The notes beneath the pieces are model-generated. The model did no database searches and was not told the DNA's origin. It worked only from the letters and a program-made list of their open reading frames with translations. Both the position numbers and the translations under genes were made by a program. Source: Patagioenas fasciata (taxonomy: Eukaryota; Chordata; Aves; Columbiformes; Columbidae). Taken from it: a DNA stretch of 64,000 nt. Location of the stretch: contig NC_092541.1 in the NCBI RefSeq assembly GCF_037038585.1, positions 2,539,445 to 2,603,444 on the forward strand. The letters run 5' to 3'. Below, in pieces: positions 1-35,400 of the stretch. Numbering within the stretch: the stretch's first letter is position 1; every line of letters begins with the position of its first letter.

Positions 1-1417
1 CCTCTGCTCCCCAAGCCGCAGGTCCCCACCACACCGCAGGTTTATTTTCAGTTCTCTCTTGCTGTGCTCTGCCCCGGACTCACTCTGATGTTTCTCTTCC
101 TCCGTCTCTACCTGCTCCTTCTCTGTGACTCTACCTCCAAGCAGAGCCAAGGTGGAAAACAAATCTCCTTTTTCTCCCTTGCATTTGGATCTTGTCCTTG
201 GATGTATTCGGGCAGCGGACAGGCAGGCGGTGCCGGTTGCTGGGCACAGCATCACATTCGACCCCGGTAACTTCTGCCCTGTCAGGCTGTGGGGCTGAGC
301 GTGCTGCTGGTGCTGAGCACCCCCCGGGGCTGGGTTCGTGTGGTGATGCAGCAGCATCCCTCGTTTATGCTGGTTTTTGCATAAGCACTTTTTTAACACA
401 CTGCGGTTTGAGCGTGGCAGCTGCTTCTCCTAATTAAATCACAGCGCGGGCTCCCCGAAGCCATCCAAATTGCTTTCTGCTGGAATCCGCAGCTGAATAG
501 CTGGGAAAAGGGAGGAGAAACGCCCTCAGCCGCTCCGACGCCGGCCTGCTCCTTTATTAACAGCCAGCGCTGGGGAATAAATCTCCTTGTTCATTTGCAG
601 CAATTATCTGGGCCCCGGTTGCCAGCGGTGCCGCAGCCCCGGCACGGTGCTCTGGCTGGGAGAATGGGCCGTGGAGTGGGTGTAGCTGTGATTTCTGCCC
701 TTGGCGGCTCCCGCTGCAGTGCCGGAGCCCGGCGAACGAGAAGCGGAGCTGCAGGATGGATTGATGGCTCCGGGCTGGCGCCTCTGGTGCAGGACTCGGC
801 ACTGGGAGGTGGCAGTGGTAGATCTGGGGTGCCCCAGGCAGTGAGGGGACAGGTGATGATCCCGTGACATGTGGCACTGCCCAGACACCCTGTGGGTGCT
901 GCTTTAGGGACCGGCAGTGCCAGGGGACGTGGGTGCAGGTACCTGCTGCTCTTGCAAGTCTCTGTATCCTGCTCTGTGCTCCGCTAGTTAATAAAATCCT
1001 CTATATTCCCACTGCCGCCGTTTCCACCTGGAATCTGCTTCTGCCTGCCGTGGCCTCTGCTCCTTCCTCTTGGTCGTGCAGCCTTGTCCTGGGGGAGATG
1101 CTCCCTCTGTCCCAGGGGGGTGTTCACCCTGTCCCCCATCTCCCGGTGTTTGCCGTGTTCTCCGTTTTTGCCTCTAACCCCCTGTTTGCGTTGCAGCAGT
1201 GGCTGTCGGTGAGTCCTGGCCAGTTTGAGCTCCCCCATGATGGCACACGGAGCTGGTGACCTTGTCCTCGCCCTGGGTTTGTCACCGCAAGCTGTCCGGG
1301 CAGGGACATCACGGCTCCAGCCATCGCTGCCCAGCACCGGCAGCACTCAGCTGCCAGCGGTGTGAGCGTCCATCTGCCGATTTTAACCCCTTTTCCCCAA
1401 ATTCTGTGTCCCGGCAG
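1..1417 (+). other. SRCIN1: SRCIN1 intron sequence upstream of the penultimate coding exon
   Basis: No convincing exon is visible here on either strand. Open frames are short, lack family resemblance and do not carry paired splice sites, apart from a 12-nt candidate at 1197-1208 that was rejected. The stretch ends in the acceptor at 1411-1417 and is best read as intron. Confidence 0.6.
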
Positions 1418-4090
1418 AGCGGTGGCGTCTCCATCCCCGCCATGAAGATGGTGAACCCCGCATCCCGCCTGAAGCAGAGCCAGCAGGGCAGCCCCGACAA
1501 GGGCAAGCACGTCAAGCCGCGGATGGAGTACATGCGCATCCAGGGCCAGCAGCAGGTACTTTAGCACTGTCCCCACTGTCCCCACCGTCCTCACCGGCAG
1601 CAGGAGGAGCCCACAGCCCCAGCACCTCCCTCGCTGCCTCGCGCAGAGCGTGAGGGGGTGGATGGAGGGCAAGGGCGATGCTGCGGGTGCTGCTTTTGGG
1701 GACCAGGCGCTCTCGTGTGTCCCTTGGCTGAGCCCAGTGGGGCTGGGGACATGGGGACGCAGCTGTTGGGGCGCAGAGGGGGATTTCACCCCAGTTTGTG
1801 CCCAGTTCAGTGGTTTTCATGAGGATACAGCTGTTGGGGCGCAGAGGGGGATCTCACCCCAGTGTGTGCCCAGTTTGGTGGTTTTCATGGGGACACGGCT
1901 TTGTGCTAAGAGTGGCCGACTCGTTACCGGTGTGGTTGGTGTGAGGCTGAAGCCACTTGTCCCCCAGCCCCATGAGCCACCGCTGAGCCCCAGTGTTGGT
2001 CCCCTCGCCCTGAGGGACCCCAGGATGTCCTTGCAGAACATTTTGGGTGCCTAGACAGGCGCTGCAGAGCCCTGCGCTTGGCACGGGGGCTCCAGGGCAC
2101 TTCGCCTCTGCAGGGCTGGGGCTGCCAGGCCCCTCACAGGAGGTTTTGGGGAGCTGGGACCCCCCGTGCACTGCGACACCGTGGCTGCAGAAGCAGCTGG
2201 TCCCGGGACGGGGGCTCTGGGGCAGGGTGGTGGTTTGGGGGTGTATGGGGCAGGGTGATGATTTGGGGGTGTCTGGCAGTGTGGGGATGGGGGGTGCAGC
2301 TGGAAGAGGCCGGGATGGTGTGTGTGTCCCCCCCAAGTTCAGCACCCACCCCTCTCCCATCCCCATGGACAGTGGGGGTCACCCCCCTCTGTTCCTGCTG
2401 ACACCCCAGTGCTGGTGGGGGGGCTCCAGCTGGCTCAAGGTACCCACAGCCCCCCACCCCCCGGCCTCTCCTCCCCTTTCCCAGCCCACCCTCCTACCCA
2501 TGGGGGGCAGCACCCCCAGAGCGGGTTGACCCCCATCTTCTCCTCCCCACTCTGTGTCTCAACCCCCGTCCCTGGGCCTGGTGTTAACAAAACCACCCAA
2601 TAAACCCAATTTTGCTCATTCTGTTGCATCCATAAACCCCCTTGGATAAGCCGAAGGTTTTTCCCAGCTGCCTGGAGCTGGATTCGGGGGGGATTTAATG
2701 CAATTTGGGCGAATGGCGCATGAGCAAAATAGGCACCTTGCTCCCCGCTGGCTCTGACAAGAAGGCTCAGCCCCCCCGCCCCCCCCTCAGCTGGTTGTTG
2801 TGACCACAACAGGGGTGGTCCCAGGGTGGTGGCACTGCCATCCCCAAGCTCGGGGTGTCCCTGCCTGTCCCCCCCAGGACTGGTGGCTTTTGACACCCCC
2901 CAAGGGGCCGGGACGCATCTCCTGGCCCCGGGCACCCCAGGGAGGCCACCATGTCCCAATGTCTGGTGTCACCGTGCTCCTCCTTGCCCCCACCCCGGGG
3001 CAGCATCGCTCACCGGCCCCCACTGGGGTGACCAGACCAGGAGTTTTCCGTGTCGCTTTTGTCCCCGCAGCCCTCGCTGGGCAGGATTTGGCCATGTCAC
3101 CCCCACCCCAGAGCCCACCCCTGTGCGGGGGGGCTGGAGGAGCCCCCTCCCCATCCCGGGGGTGTTTCCTGAGTGGCGATGGGTCGGGTCACCGCTGGCG
3201 GGGTCCGGGGGGGCACCGGCACCTCTTGGCACTTCCCCCATCTAACGCTGCCCTTCTTGTCCCCCTCCCCGCCTTTCTCCCCTCCGCCCGCCCCCCTCTG
3301 CGTCTGCCTGTCTGTCCGCGCGTCCGTCTGTCCGTCCGTCTCTCGCTCGTGTCTCTCTCCCCTTGGGGACGTCCCGTTCCCGTCCAGTGACGCGAGGGAC
3401 CCGCTCGTCTCGTGCTCTGTTTGTGGTGGCCCCTTTTCCAGCTGCTTGACCTCAGGCCTGAACTCAATGCTGCTTCTCAACAAACCCCTCCTTGGCTCTT
3501 GGTTCTTTGGGTTTTAATTTAACTTAATATTTTGTTTTTATTTTATTTTATTTTATTTTATTTTATTTTATTTTATTTTATTTTTATTTTTATTTTTATT
3601 TATTTTTATTTTATTTTATTTTTACTTTTATTTATTTTATTTTGTTTCTATTTTTATTTTATTTTATTTATTTTATTTTAATTTTTAAATTTTACTTTTT
3701 ATTTTTAATATTTTGGTTTTTTACTTCGTCTTATTTTTATTTTATTTCATTCTCTTTTACTTTGTTTATTTTATTTTAATTTTATTTTAGATTATTCTAT
3801 TTTTATTTTTTATTTTATTTAACTCTATTTTATTTTTAACTTTTATTTCATTTCCTTTTCCGTTTTTTTTTCTTTTTTTCCCTTTTTTTCAGAAACTGTT
3901 TGACTTTTCCTTCTCCTTCCTCCTCCTCCTCCTCCTTGAATCTTGCTTTTCTTTCTAGGCCGCTAGACCACCTAAAGATGCTAGCGAGACTCCTCCTTCC
4001 CCCGCGGTGCCCGACAAACCCGCCGCTGGCAGGACCTCCATCCCCGTATTGACTTCTTTTGGGGCGAGGAACTCGTCCATCTCCTTCTGA
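1418..4090 (+). CDS. SRCIN1: SRC kinase signaling inhibitor 1 (p140Cap), last two coding exons
   Basis: Two exons are seen: 1418-1555 (46 codons, phase 0 at both ends, acceptor ccggcag, donor gtactt) and 3959-4090 (43 codons plus TGA, acceptor ctttctag). The peptide includes MKMVNPASRLKQSQQGSPDK, then AARPPKDASETPPSPAVPDK, and ends GARNSSISF. I recognise this as the C-terminus of SRCIN1. In the family, p140Cap is a synaptic and cytoskeletal adaptor that binds p130Cas, Src/Csk and EB3 and restrains Src activity; its proline-rich C-terminal part binds SH3 proteins such as vinexin. The rest of the gene lies to the left of the window. The neighbour ARHGAP23 in the opposite orientation fits human 17q12. 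The intron between the exons carries an ATTTT-rich block. The donor after exon 1418-1555 is weak, and read-through would add only two residues before a TAG. Confidence 0.87.
1763..1898. repeat. Two-copy 68-bp tandem duplication
   Basis: The segment starting agctgttggggcgcagag at 1763 recurs at 1831, a spacing of 68 bp, with about 10% divergence. It lies in the last SRCIN1 intron. Confidence 0.85.
3527..3860. repeat. ATTTT-rich low-complexity tract
   Basis: About 330 bp of degenerate (ATTTT)n sit in the last SRCIN1 intron, about 100 bp upstream of the terminal exon acceptor. The tract contrasts sharply with the GC-rich surroundings. It may be an old A-rich tail or simple-repeat expansion read as its complement. 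Confidence 0.9.
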
Positions 4091-4682
4091 GCATCCTCTC
4101 CTGCTCCCGGGGCTCCTCTCTCTTCCTTGGGCTCCTCTTCCCGGGGACTTTTGGCTTCTTGAGGCTCCAGGAGGGACCGTCACCCCCGTCCCTCCCTCCT
4201 CCTGTTTTTCTCGCTGTTTCCGCTCCGGTGTGGCCGACCCCGTGTGTCGCCTCCGCTCCGACTCGTCACCCGTCTCGCTCCGCAACGGCCAACCAGCCGC
4301 TTTCCGTTTCTCTCTCTTCTTTCCCCCCTTCCTCTTCTCTTTTTACCTTCTCGTTTCGCTGCGTTTTGGGTTGCTGTTGGTTTATTCTCCCCCCCCCACC
4401 CCGTACACCCCCTTTCTCCAACCTCCCTCTCCTCTCCCCCCAACTCCCATTTTCTGTTTATTGAAGAGCTCTCAGAGCTTCACTCCACCAGTTTCACCAG
4501 TTTCACCAGCTCCAAGGCAGGAGGAAGCCGGGCGGCCCCCCCGCACAACGTGGCACGCAGCCGAAGAGCCCCCGCCACCCCGTCCCCACCGCCCGCCCCC
4601 GCCACCCCGCGAGGGGACAACGCTCCGTGTCCCGGGGGGCGGCAGGTGACACCGCGGGTCCTTCGCTGGCCGAGGGGTCGGT

Positions 4683-4770
4683 GCCATCCCCGGGGGGGTC
4701 ACTGCCATCCCCGGGGGGGGTCACTGCCATCCCCGGGGGGGGGGGGGGGGTCACTGCCGTCCCCAGTGGG
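4683..4770. repeat. G-rich 21-22 bp tandem repeat
   Basis: About four copies of a ccatccccgggggggtcactg-like unit lie in the SRCIN1 3' UTR. The third G-run is expanded to about 14. The runs of G make quadruplex folding possible in DNA and in the sense mRNA. Confidence 0.8.
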
Positions 4771-5299
4771 GGTCACTGCGGATGTAAAATAGGCGGGGAG
4801 GGGACGATACCAGGTCACATCGTCACCCTCCATTTGTAACATAGCACTTTAAATGGCACCCGGGCGGGGATGCGGTGACACTCGGGGACCTCTGTCCCCT
4901 TCCCAGGGACAAGCGGGAGCCCCCGACCCGCAGCAATGTCCCCGGGGGAGCAACCCCAGCCTGGGGGGACCCGGGGGGGGTGGGTCCCTGGGGTGCGTGT
5001 CCCCCCATCACCCCGGGTGCGCGTGTGTGTGTGTCCCCGTACCCACCCACCAGATCAAATCACTCCTTTCGTTGGCGAGTTCGTCCTTGGGTTTGCTTGG
5101 TTTTGTTTGTTATTCTTTCTCTTCTTTTCCCCCCCCCACCTCTTTTTTTGTATCTCAGTCATTTTTGTACAGCAGAACGAGCCTTTTTTGAATAACAAAG
5201 AGAAAAAAAAAAAACAACAAAAAAAAATAATCATGATGCAATTTCTTTGGATTGCAAAAAGCAACTCTTTACATTTAAGTGAAGTGTCTTAACATTTTA

Positions 5300-5375
5300 T
5301 ATTGTTTTAAAAAATATATTTACATATTATATATATATAGTATACGTAATATAAATATATATATAAATATTTAAG
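5300..5375. repeat. TA-rich simple sequence in the SRCIN1 3' UTR
   Basis: Alternating TATATA/AAATAT runs form an AT-only block of about 75 bp within the AT-rich distal 3' UTR. Confidence 0.8.
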
Positions 5376-6346
5376 AAAAGAAAGAAATCTCTTCACGTCT
5401 GGTATATTAGGGGGTGGATTTTCTTCCCTGGTTAGATTAGAGCTCCTTGTGCTTTTTGAGGGTCGGTTCCTCGTGCTGAGTTCGCATCCTCCATCCTCAT
5501 CCCCAAACTGTCCCCATCACTTGGGGGGGGGTGAGTGACACCCTAGGGTGCTGAACCCCCCCCCCCCCAAGCAGCAATAGCACCCACTCCATGCGTTTGT
5601 ATTTAATTTAATTGATAAATTATTCTTTTCTTGGTACCAAAGTGAAATACTGTAGCAAAGCCACAGCTTTGGGTGATGGGTTGCTTGGTGGGGGGGGCAC
5701 CTATTTCTGTGTCCCCCCCCCCCCCACACACACACCCCATTGCCCATCAAGCTGGTTTGTCCGTGCGTGTGTCTGCGTGCGTGTGTCCGTCCTTTCATGG
5801 CACCAACGCTGGTGCTTTCGCTGAAGCGAGAGGAAAATCAACATAATAAAAAAATAATAATAATAATAAAAAAAATGTTGAAAATGTTGCGAAAATGATA
5901 AAAAAAAAAAAGAATAAAAAAAAAGGAAAATAAAAAAGGAAAAAAAAAGATAAAGAACAAAGCGCTGCCTGCATCGTGCATGTGTCGGAGGCGCCCGCTG
6001 CATGCACACCCCGCTTTTACTCTTTAGAGGCTGTTTTGGGGTTTCTACGCCGTCGTGTGTCTCTGAGCATGAATTTTCTCGTGAACTGTTTGAAAATAAT
6101 TAAAAAAAAAATCATTAAAAAAAAAATACCTTAAAAAAACATAAAAGAGAAGCGAGGGTGTCGGGGGGGAACCCACCCCGTCCCCCCCCGCCCCGTCCCT
6201 GTGTCGCTGTGGGTGCCATGGGTAGTTCTGTGCGCAACGTGACCATTGTAACTTGCAAAAAACGAAACTCCGATGACAAAGGGTTGCTTTTTAGTTTCCT
6301 TTTCCCTTTATTACTTTTCTTTTCTATCAGAGTGTTTGGCTTTAAT

Positions 6347-6352
6347 AATAAA
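6347..6352 (+). terminator. SRCIN1: Poly(A) signal AATAAA of SRCIN1
   Basis: An AATAAA hexamer is followed within about 40 bp by a T-run and a GTGTTTT element. This is the last such signal before the CR1 fragment and the convergent ARHGAP23 end. Confidence 0.6.
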
Positions 6353-6464
6353 ATTACTTTTTTTTTTTTTTTAATTGCGTTTTCTATGGTGTTTTATTTC
6401 CACACACCCCCCCCACAGATTTGGGGTCTTGCGTCGCTTTGATGGGGTGGGAATGGGAGGTGCT

Positions 6465-6585
6465 GGACTTACAGTCCCTGGAGGCTGTTAAGCTGAGCTT
6501 GGACATGGCGCTTAGTACCACGATCTAATAATAGAGTTGGACCGAGGGTTGGACTTGATCTCCAACCCAGTCCATTCTGTGATCC
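6465..6585 (+). mobile_element. CR1 LINE 3' end fragment, sense on +
   Basis: The stretch reads like a degraded CR1 3' terminus: ggttggacttgatctccaac, then cccagtccattctgtgatcc. It is 5'-truncated and lacks coding capacity. It occupies the short interval between the two convergent poly(A) sites. Confidence 0.7.
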
Positions 6586-6724
6586 CCCAAACCACCCTGG
6601 TCCCCCCAGGATGGGTCTGGGGGTGCTGGGGGGGTCCATCTCATCTCCCCCCACACTGATAGCAAATCCACAATAAACCCTTCCATGTGCTGACCTCCCC
6701 CAAGCAGGGGTTGCAATAACAGCA

Positions 6725-7763
6725 GGAAACCACCTTGAATAACCAGTTTATTTCCAATATATAGACTGGGATGGTTGGGGGGGTGGGGGCAGCATCCGAA
6801 GCGGGGTGTTTGGGGTGTTTTGCATATAGCGGCTCTGCAGCCGACTTGTACAACACAGGGGGGCCTGGGGGGGCACATGCAGGAGGGTTTAAAAAGTCAA
6901 CACTGGTCCAGCACGTCCCCTGGGTGGGGTGGAAGGGGGGGATATGGGGGGGTGGCCTTTCCGCTGAGCAAAACGTCTTAAAAAATCCTTATAAATCCTT
7001 TGGAATATGTTACACAGTCAGAGACAATATTTACAAAGAAAGAAAAACAACTTTACAGCAAATATTTGCATAACGTATAAGAACAACACGGAGAAACAGT
7101 GACGTGACTTGAGCCCCCCCCTCCCCGCCCCCCCCACCCGAGCCCATGGCACAGCGAGGCCGGGGGTCCCCGTGTCCCCCCCTCTCCATCCTAAAGTGCT
7201 TCTGGGCTGGGGAGGGGGCTGTGCGGAGCGTGGGGGTGCAGGTGACAGCAGTGTCCCCCCCTCCCCACGCCACTGCCAGCCCCTCTTGTCACACCCAGCC
7301 CATGGGGACCCCATCTGTGGTGACAGGAACCACCCAGCTCAGCCACCCCCCCAGCACAGCACAGAGCCAGGTCAGTGCGATGGCACCGAGGGGGTCCCCA
7401 AGGTCCCCAATATCCCCAAGGTCTCACCGCAGCACCCAGGGAAGCGCCCGCACTTCGCACCGCCGCGGTTGGGGACAGCAGGGTCACCACCGCCTGGGGC
7501 GGGGGACAGTCCCCATGAGCCCCCTTCGCCCCTCCTGGCACTGCCGGGGGGGCCGGGGCACCTCGGGATGGTGACGTGGGATCACTATGGGTCCCCAAAG
7601 CAAGGGGGACAAGGTGACTTTGTCCCACCCGTGGCACGGGGGCCACCGAGACTCGTTAAATAACAGCAGCTTGTCCAGAGCACAATTAAATACGAGAAGG
7701 AAGGTGAGTCCTTAAATTAACCGCTGGCTGGAGGGGGGGACACAGCGGGGACATCTCGGGGGG
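6725..7763 (-). other. ARHGAP23: ARHGAP23 3' untranslated region
   Basis: About 1.04 kb lie between the TGA at 7764-7766 (minus strand) and the inferred cleavage site. Open frames here are short and composition-driven. No exon or RNA gene is seen. Confidence 0.65.
6747..6752 (-). terminator. ARHGAP23: Poly(A) signal of ARHGAP23 (AATAAA on the minus strand)
   Basis: tttatt on the plus strand is AATAAA on the minus strand. It lies about 1 kb downstream of the ARHGAP23 stop and is the last signal before the CR1 fragment. Cleavage is expected near 6,725. Confidence 0.6.
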
Positions 7764-31771
<24,008 letters not shown>

Positions 31772-32110
31772 CGGGGCGCGGCGACCGGGCTCGGCTCGGT
31801 CCGGCCCGGCTTAGCAAAGCTCGGCTCAGCAGGGCGCGGTTCAGCTCAGCGCGGCTTAGCTCGGATCACCCTAATAAGGCGCGGCCCGGTGCGGTTGGGC
31901 CCGGCCCGGCCCCGCACGGTCCGGTCCGGCTGGGCTCGGCTCCGTTGGGCTCGGCTCTGGCTGGGCCGGTCCCGGTCGCGGCTCCGCCTCCTCCGGGACC
32001 CGCGGCGGCGGGCGGGGGCGGGAGCGGGCGGGGCCGGGAACGGCCCGCCCCGGCGGGAGGGACCGCGGGGCTGCGCGGCCGGGCCGGCACCGGGATGAGC
32101 AGAGCGGGGA
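31772..32110 (-). promoter_or_regulatory. ARHGAP23: ARHGAP23 CpG-island promoter and 5' UTR
   Basis: A very CpG-dense block lies directly upstream (minus sense) of the start ATG. It includes clustered GC boxes at about 32,008-32,037 (ggcgggggcgggagcgggcg) and repeated ggctcggctc motifs. There is no TATA box, which fits dispersed CpG-island initiation. The exact start site is not determinable. Confidence 0.65.
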
Positions 32111-32400
32111 CAACCGGGCACCGGCATTGGCAGGGGACAGCCAGGGACAGGGATGGGACACACAGGGACCGGGACATCCCAAAACCAGGACAGGGATGGG
32201 AATGGGACACCCAGGAACCAGGACAGGGACATCCCAAAAACAGGACGGGGATGGACAGGGGACATCCAGGGACCAGCACAGGAACATCTCGAAACCAGAA
32301 CAGGGATGGGGATGGGACATCCAGGAACCAAGATAGGGATGGGACATCCAGGGATGAGTAGGGGACACCCAGCGATCAGGACAGGGGTGGACAGGAGATG
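32111..32400. repeat. GGGACA/GGGATG minisatellite upstream of ARHGAP23
   Basis: Degenerate copies of a 45-50 bp unit built on caggacagggatgggac and acatcccaaaa are present. They lie immediately upstream of the ARHGAP23 CpG island. The following DNA to about 32,770 stays rich in the same ggacagg motif. Confidence 0.75.
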
Positions 32401-35400
32401 TTCAGGACAGGATAAGCCAGGACAGAAGGACATGGACCAGGGGCCGAACTGGCCAGGACACACACAGAGGGAGTGGGCGGTGGGACCACAGGACAGGGAC
32501 AGCCGGACAGGGACCGGCAGGGCGAGCCAAGGCCAGGCGATGCGGGAGGAGGAGTGCGGAAGGACAAACGGACAGGAAATGCCAGGACAGGGGGACAGAA
32601 GTGACGGGGACTGGCATGGGCAGACACGGGGGACGGAAACACCCGGGTTGGGGCTGATGGACGGACAAAGGCTGAGACAGACCCACAGGGAAAGGAAACA
32701 GCGAAGACAGGAAACAGCAGGACAGACGGACGGAGCCTGATCTGGCGGACATAGGGACAGGGACAGCTGGACAGGGCCCGGCTCAGGCCGCGTGGCCCAC
32801 AGAAGATCATCCTGAAGCTGTTGTTAAGCAACCGCTGCTTAAATTAACTCCCACACCTGAGTTTTGGGGTACAAATGGCACCTCGAAGGTGCCTCGGTGA
32901 CACCAGACGGCTGCGACACCACAGCACCAGCCCCGAGTCACCACGGCACAGCCAGGACCCGGTGCCAGCCCTGGGGTGGTGGGGACAACACCGGAGGGGA
33001 AACGGAGCCACATGTGATGGGAAAGTGAGAAGAGGCACAGGAAACCCAGGAGGAATGACGGCCACAGCCCGCGGGGACGCGCGGACACAGGGTGGGGAGG
33101 ACAGACGGACACAGTGGGGCTGGGGTTTGGCGCAGGGCTGAGCACAGCGGGGCACCAGAGGACAGAGGGACGGTCTCCTTGTCTCCCACCGCTGCACCCT
33201 GAGGTGGCTCCTATGCTGCTGGTGGGTGTCACCGTCCCCATGCCGGTCGCCAGCGGGGATGCAGCTCCATGCGCCGGGTGATGGACCCTGGTGGGATGAT
33301 GCTGGGGATGCACAACAACCTCCTGCTTGACACCCAGCACAGCTTGGGCTCCTGCCAAAGGCTCCTGTACATCCACGCGATGCCCCTGCACCCCATATCG
33401 GCCCTGATTCCCCCCTCCCCAAGCAGCCGTTTCCACGCCGGCACCCCCGGGTTTTGCTGGCGCTGCCCCAGGGGTGCCAGCCCACGCCACACAGCCCCGG
33501 CCGCCGAGCACAAGTTTTCCTCGACACAATTAAGAAAGTCTGTGTCAACAACGACTTCCTCCAGGCGCCCGGAGAAACCTCAGCACCACCAGAAAGAAAA
33601 TAAATGACCCAACCATCAGCCGCCAAAGCACCGGGAACTTGGGGCTGGAGAGGGGCCACGGGGCCTGATCCTGCCCATGGGCACATCCCAGCCGGCTGGT
33701 GGCACCCACGGTGTCACCCACCCTCTGCATGCTTCGCGTACAGCCAGACACACGGACACAGGCGGACGGGACAGGCGGTTGTCCCAGGATGCTGAAACAG
33801 CCGCCTTGGGGTGTGCGATGGGGGGATGTCGTGCTGTGGAAACGCGTGGGCGCCAGCACCTGCGGGAGCGCTGCCACCACCGCTGTCCCCTGCGCTGGGA
33901 ACCGTCCCAGCAGCTGGAGGGAACAAACAGTCGGATGTGAGTGACGGGACGTTTCCTCCCCGCGAGGGCGCAGCCGGACGCCCGCACCCCGTCTCCGTCC
34001 ACCCACGCTCAACACCCTGCGGCGGGTCCCCTTGTCCCCAACCCCACTCCTCAGTGTCCCCAAGGACCGTGGTGCCACCATGCACCCAGCAAGCCGATGC
34101 TCCCTCTCTCCTCCCAGCCTCTTTGTCTCCCCCAGCCCCACCCCAGCACCAAGACCCCCCAGGACACCCAGATCCTCATACCCATGCCAAAGAGGGGACG
34201 GCACACGCCACCTCGCAGGGTGTCCCCGAGCCCAAAGCTGCCGTCACTGCTCGCCCCACACCCCATTCCATAACCAGCCACCCAAAAATCACCTGCTGCC
34301 AATGCAGCCGCCTCCCTCCTGCCCATCCTGCCCGGCCGAGCACAGCGGGTCCATCGCACCTCAATTCCCCCCCTGCCCAAACCCCGGCAGTTGAAGACGT
34401 GGAGCTGGGGGAGCACAAGCCCCCCCCGAGCTGCCGCTCCCTGCGGAGCCGCTTCCACGGCGCAGACAAAGGGAGCGAGGGGGGAATCCTGCCCGGGCGA
34501 AAGGTTTTAACCTAATCCTGCGGATTAAAATTAAGAAAAACCAAGGCAGGGTGGAGCAGCGGGGCTGGCGTGGCCGGAGGGCAGCGGTGCTGGGGCAGGA
34601 CACGGTGGCAGCACCGCTCGGCCACAGCGGGGCTGGGGACAGACACAGCCGGCGTTGGGTGTCCCCATCAGGGCGGGGGTCTCACGCAGACTCTGCTCAC
34701 CATGGCACAGGCAGAGAAACGGGTGCACACCCTGGTGCTCAGCACATTCCTGGTGCTCAGCACCCTCCCGGCCGAGAGCTCCGCTCCCCCCTCAGCAGCT
34801 ACGGTGGCACGAAGCCATTTTGAGCCGGCGAGACGAGAGGGTGATGGCCCCCACCCCTCCTTCCCCTGCTCGCCGTGGGTCTGCCGGGGATAAACAAGAG
34901 CAAGGCCACGGGCATCTGCGATGGGATCGGCGAGGAAACGCGGCGGTGAGGCAGAGCAAAGCAGGGCAGCACGGCGGGGGGGCCGGCGCAGACTTACATG
35001 CTCATCCCCCATCAGGGAGCGGCTGAAATCCTGCTGGGAACTGGGGCGTCCTGGGGACCCCTCGCTCCGAGCATCCGCGACCCATTGCGGTGGGAGGGCA
35101 GCCCCGCCGCCCGCTCCTGCCCGTCCTGCCCGGTGCCGGCAGGGACGCGCCAACCTGCTGCCGCTCACGGCCTCCGGATCACCCCGGCTCCTCCAGCGGC
35201 ATCGCTGCCAATCAGGGCGGCGGGGAAGGCGTGAGGGCTGCTCGGAGCTCCTCTGCATTGCAGCTGGATGTGTGCGAGGGGTTTTTCCAGCTCTGAGCCA
35301 CGACACGCAGCATCCTCCCCGGGCGCCCACAGCCCCGCTGCCTGCTGCTGCCTATAGGCAGCAGCAGGCAGCGGGGCTGTGGGCGCCCGGGGAGGATGCT

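Larger units (their letters stand above)
4091..6370 (+). other. SRCIN1: SRCIN1 3' untranslated region
   Basis: This stretch follows the TGA at 4088-4090. Its first half is C/G-rich with short tandem repeats, and its second half (from about 5,090) is AT-rich with A-runs and TATATA blocks, as is usual for neuronal 3' UTRs. It ends at an AATAAA followed by a T/GT-rich stretch. No coding exon is seen inside it. The exact cleavage site is inferred. Confidence 0.7.

Noticed and set aside
1197-1208. A 12-nt micro-exon of SRCIN1 (ttgcag / cagtggctgtcg / gtgagt)
   Set aside because: Splice-like flanks are present, but I know of no matching residues in SRCIN1 and short AG...GT pairs are common by chance. 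Transcript data would be needed.
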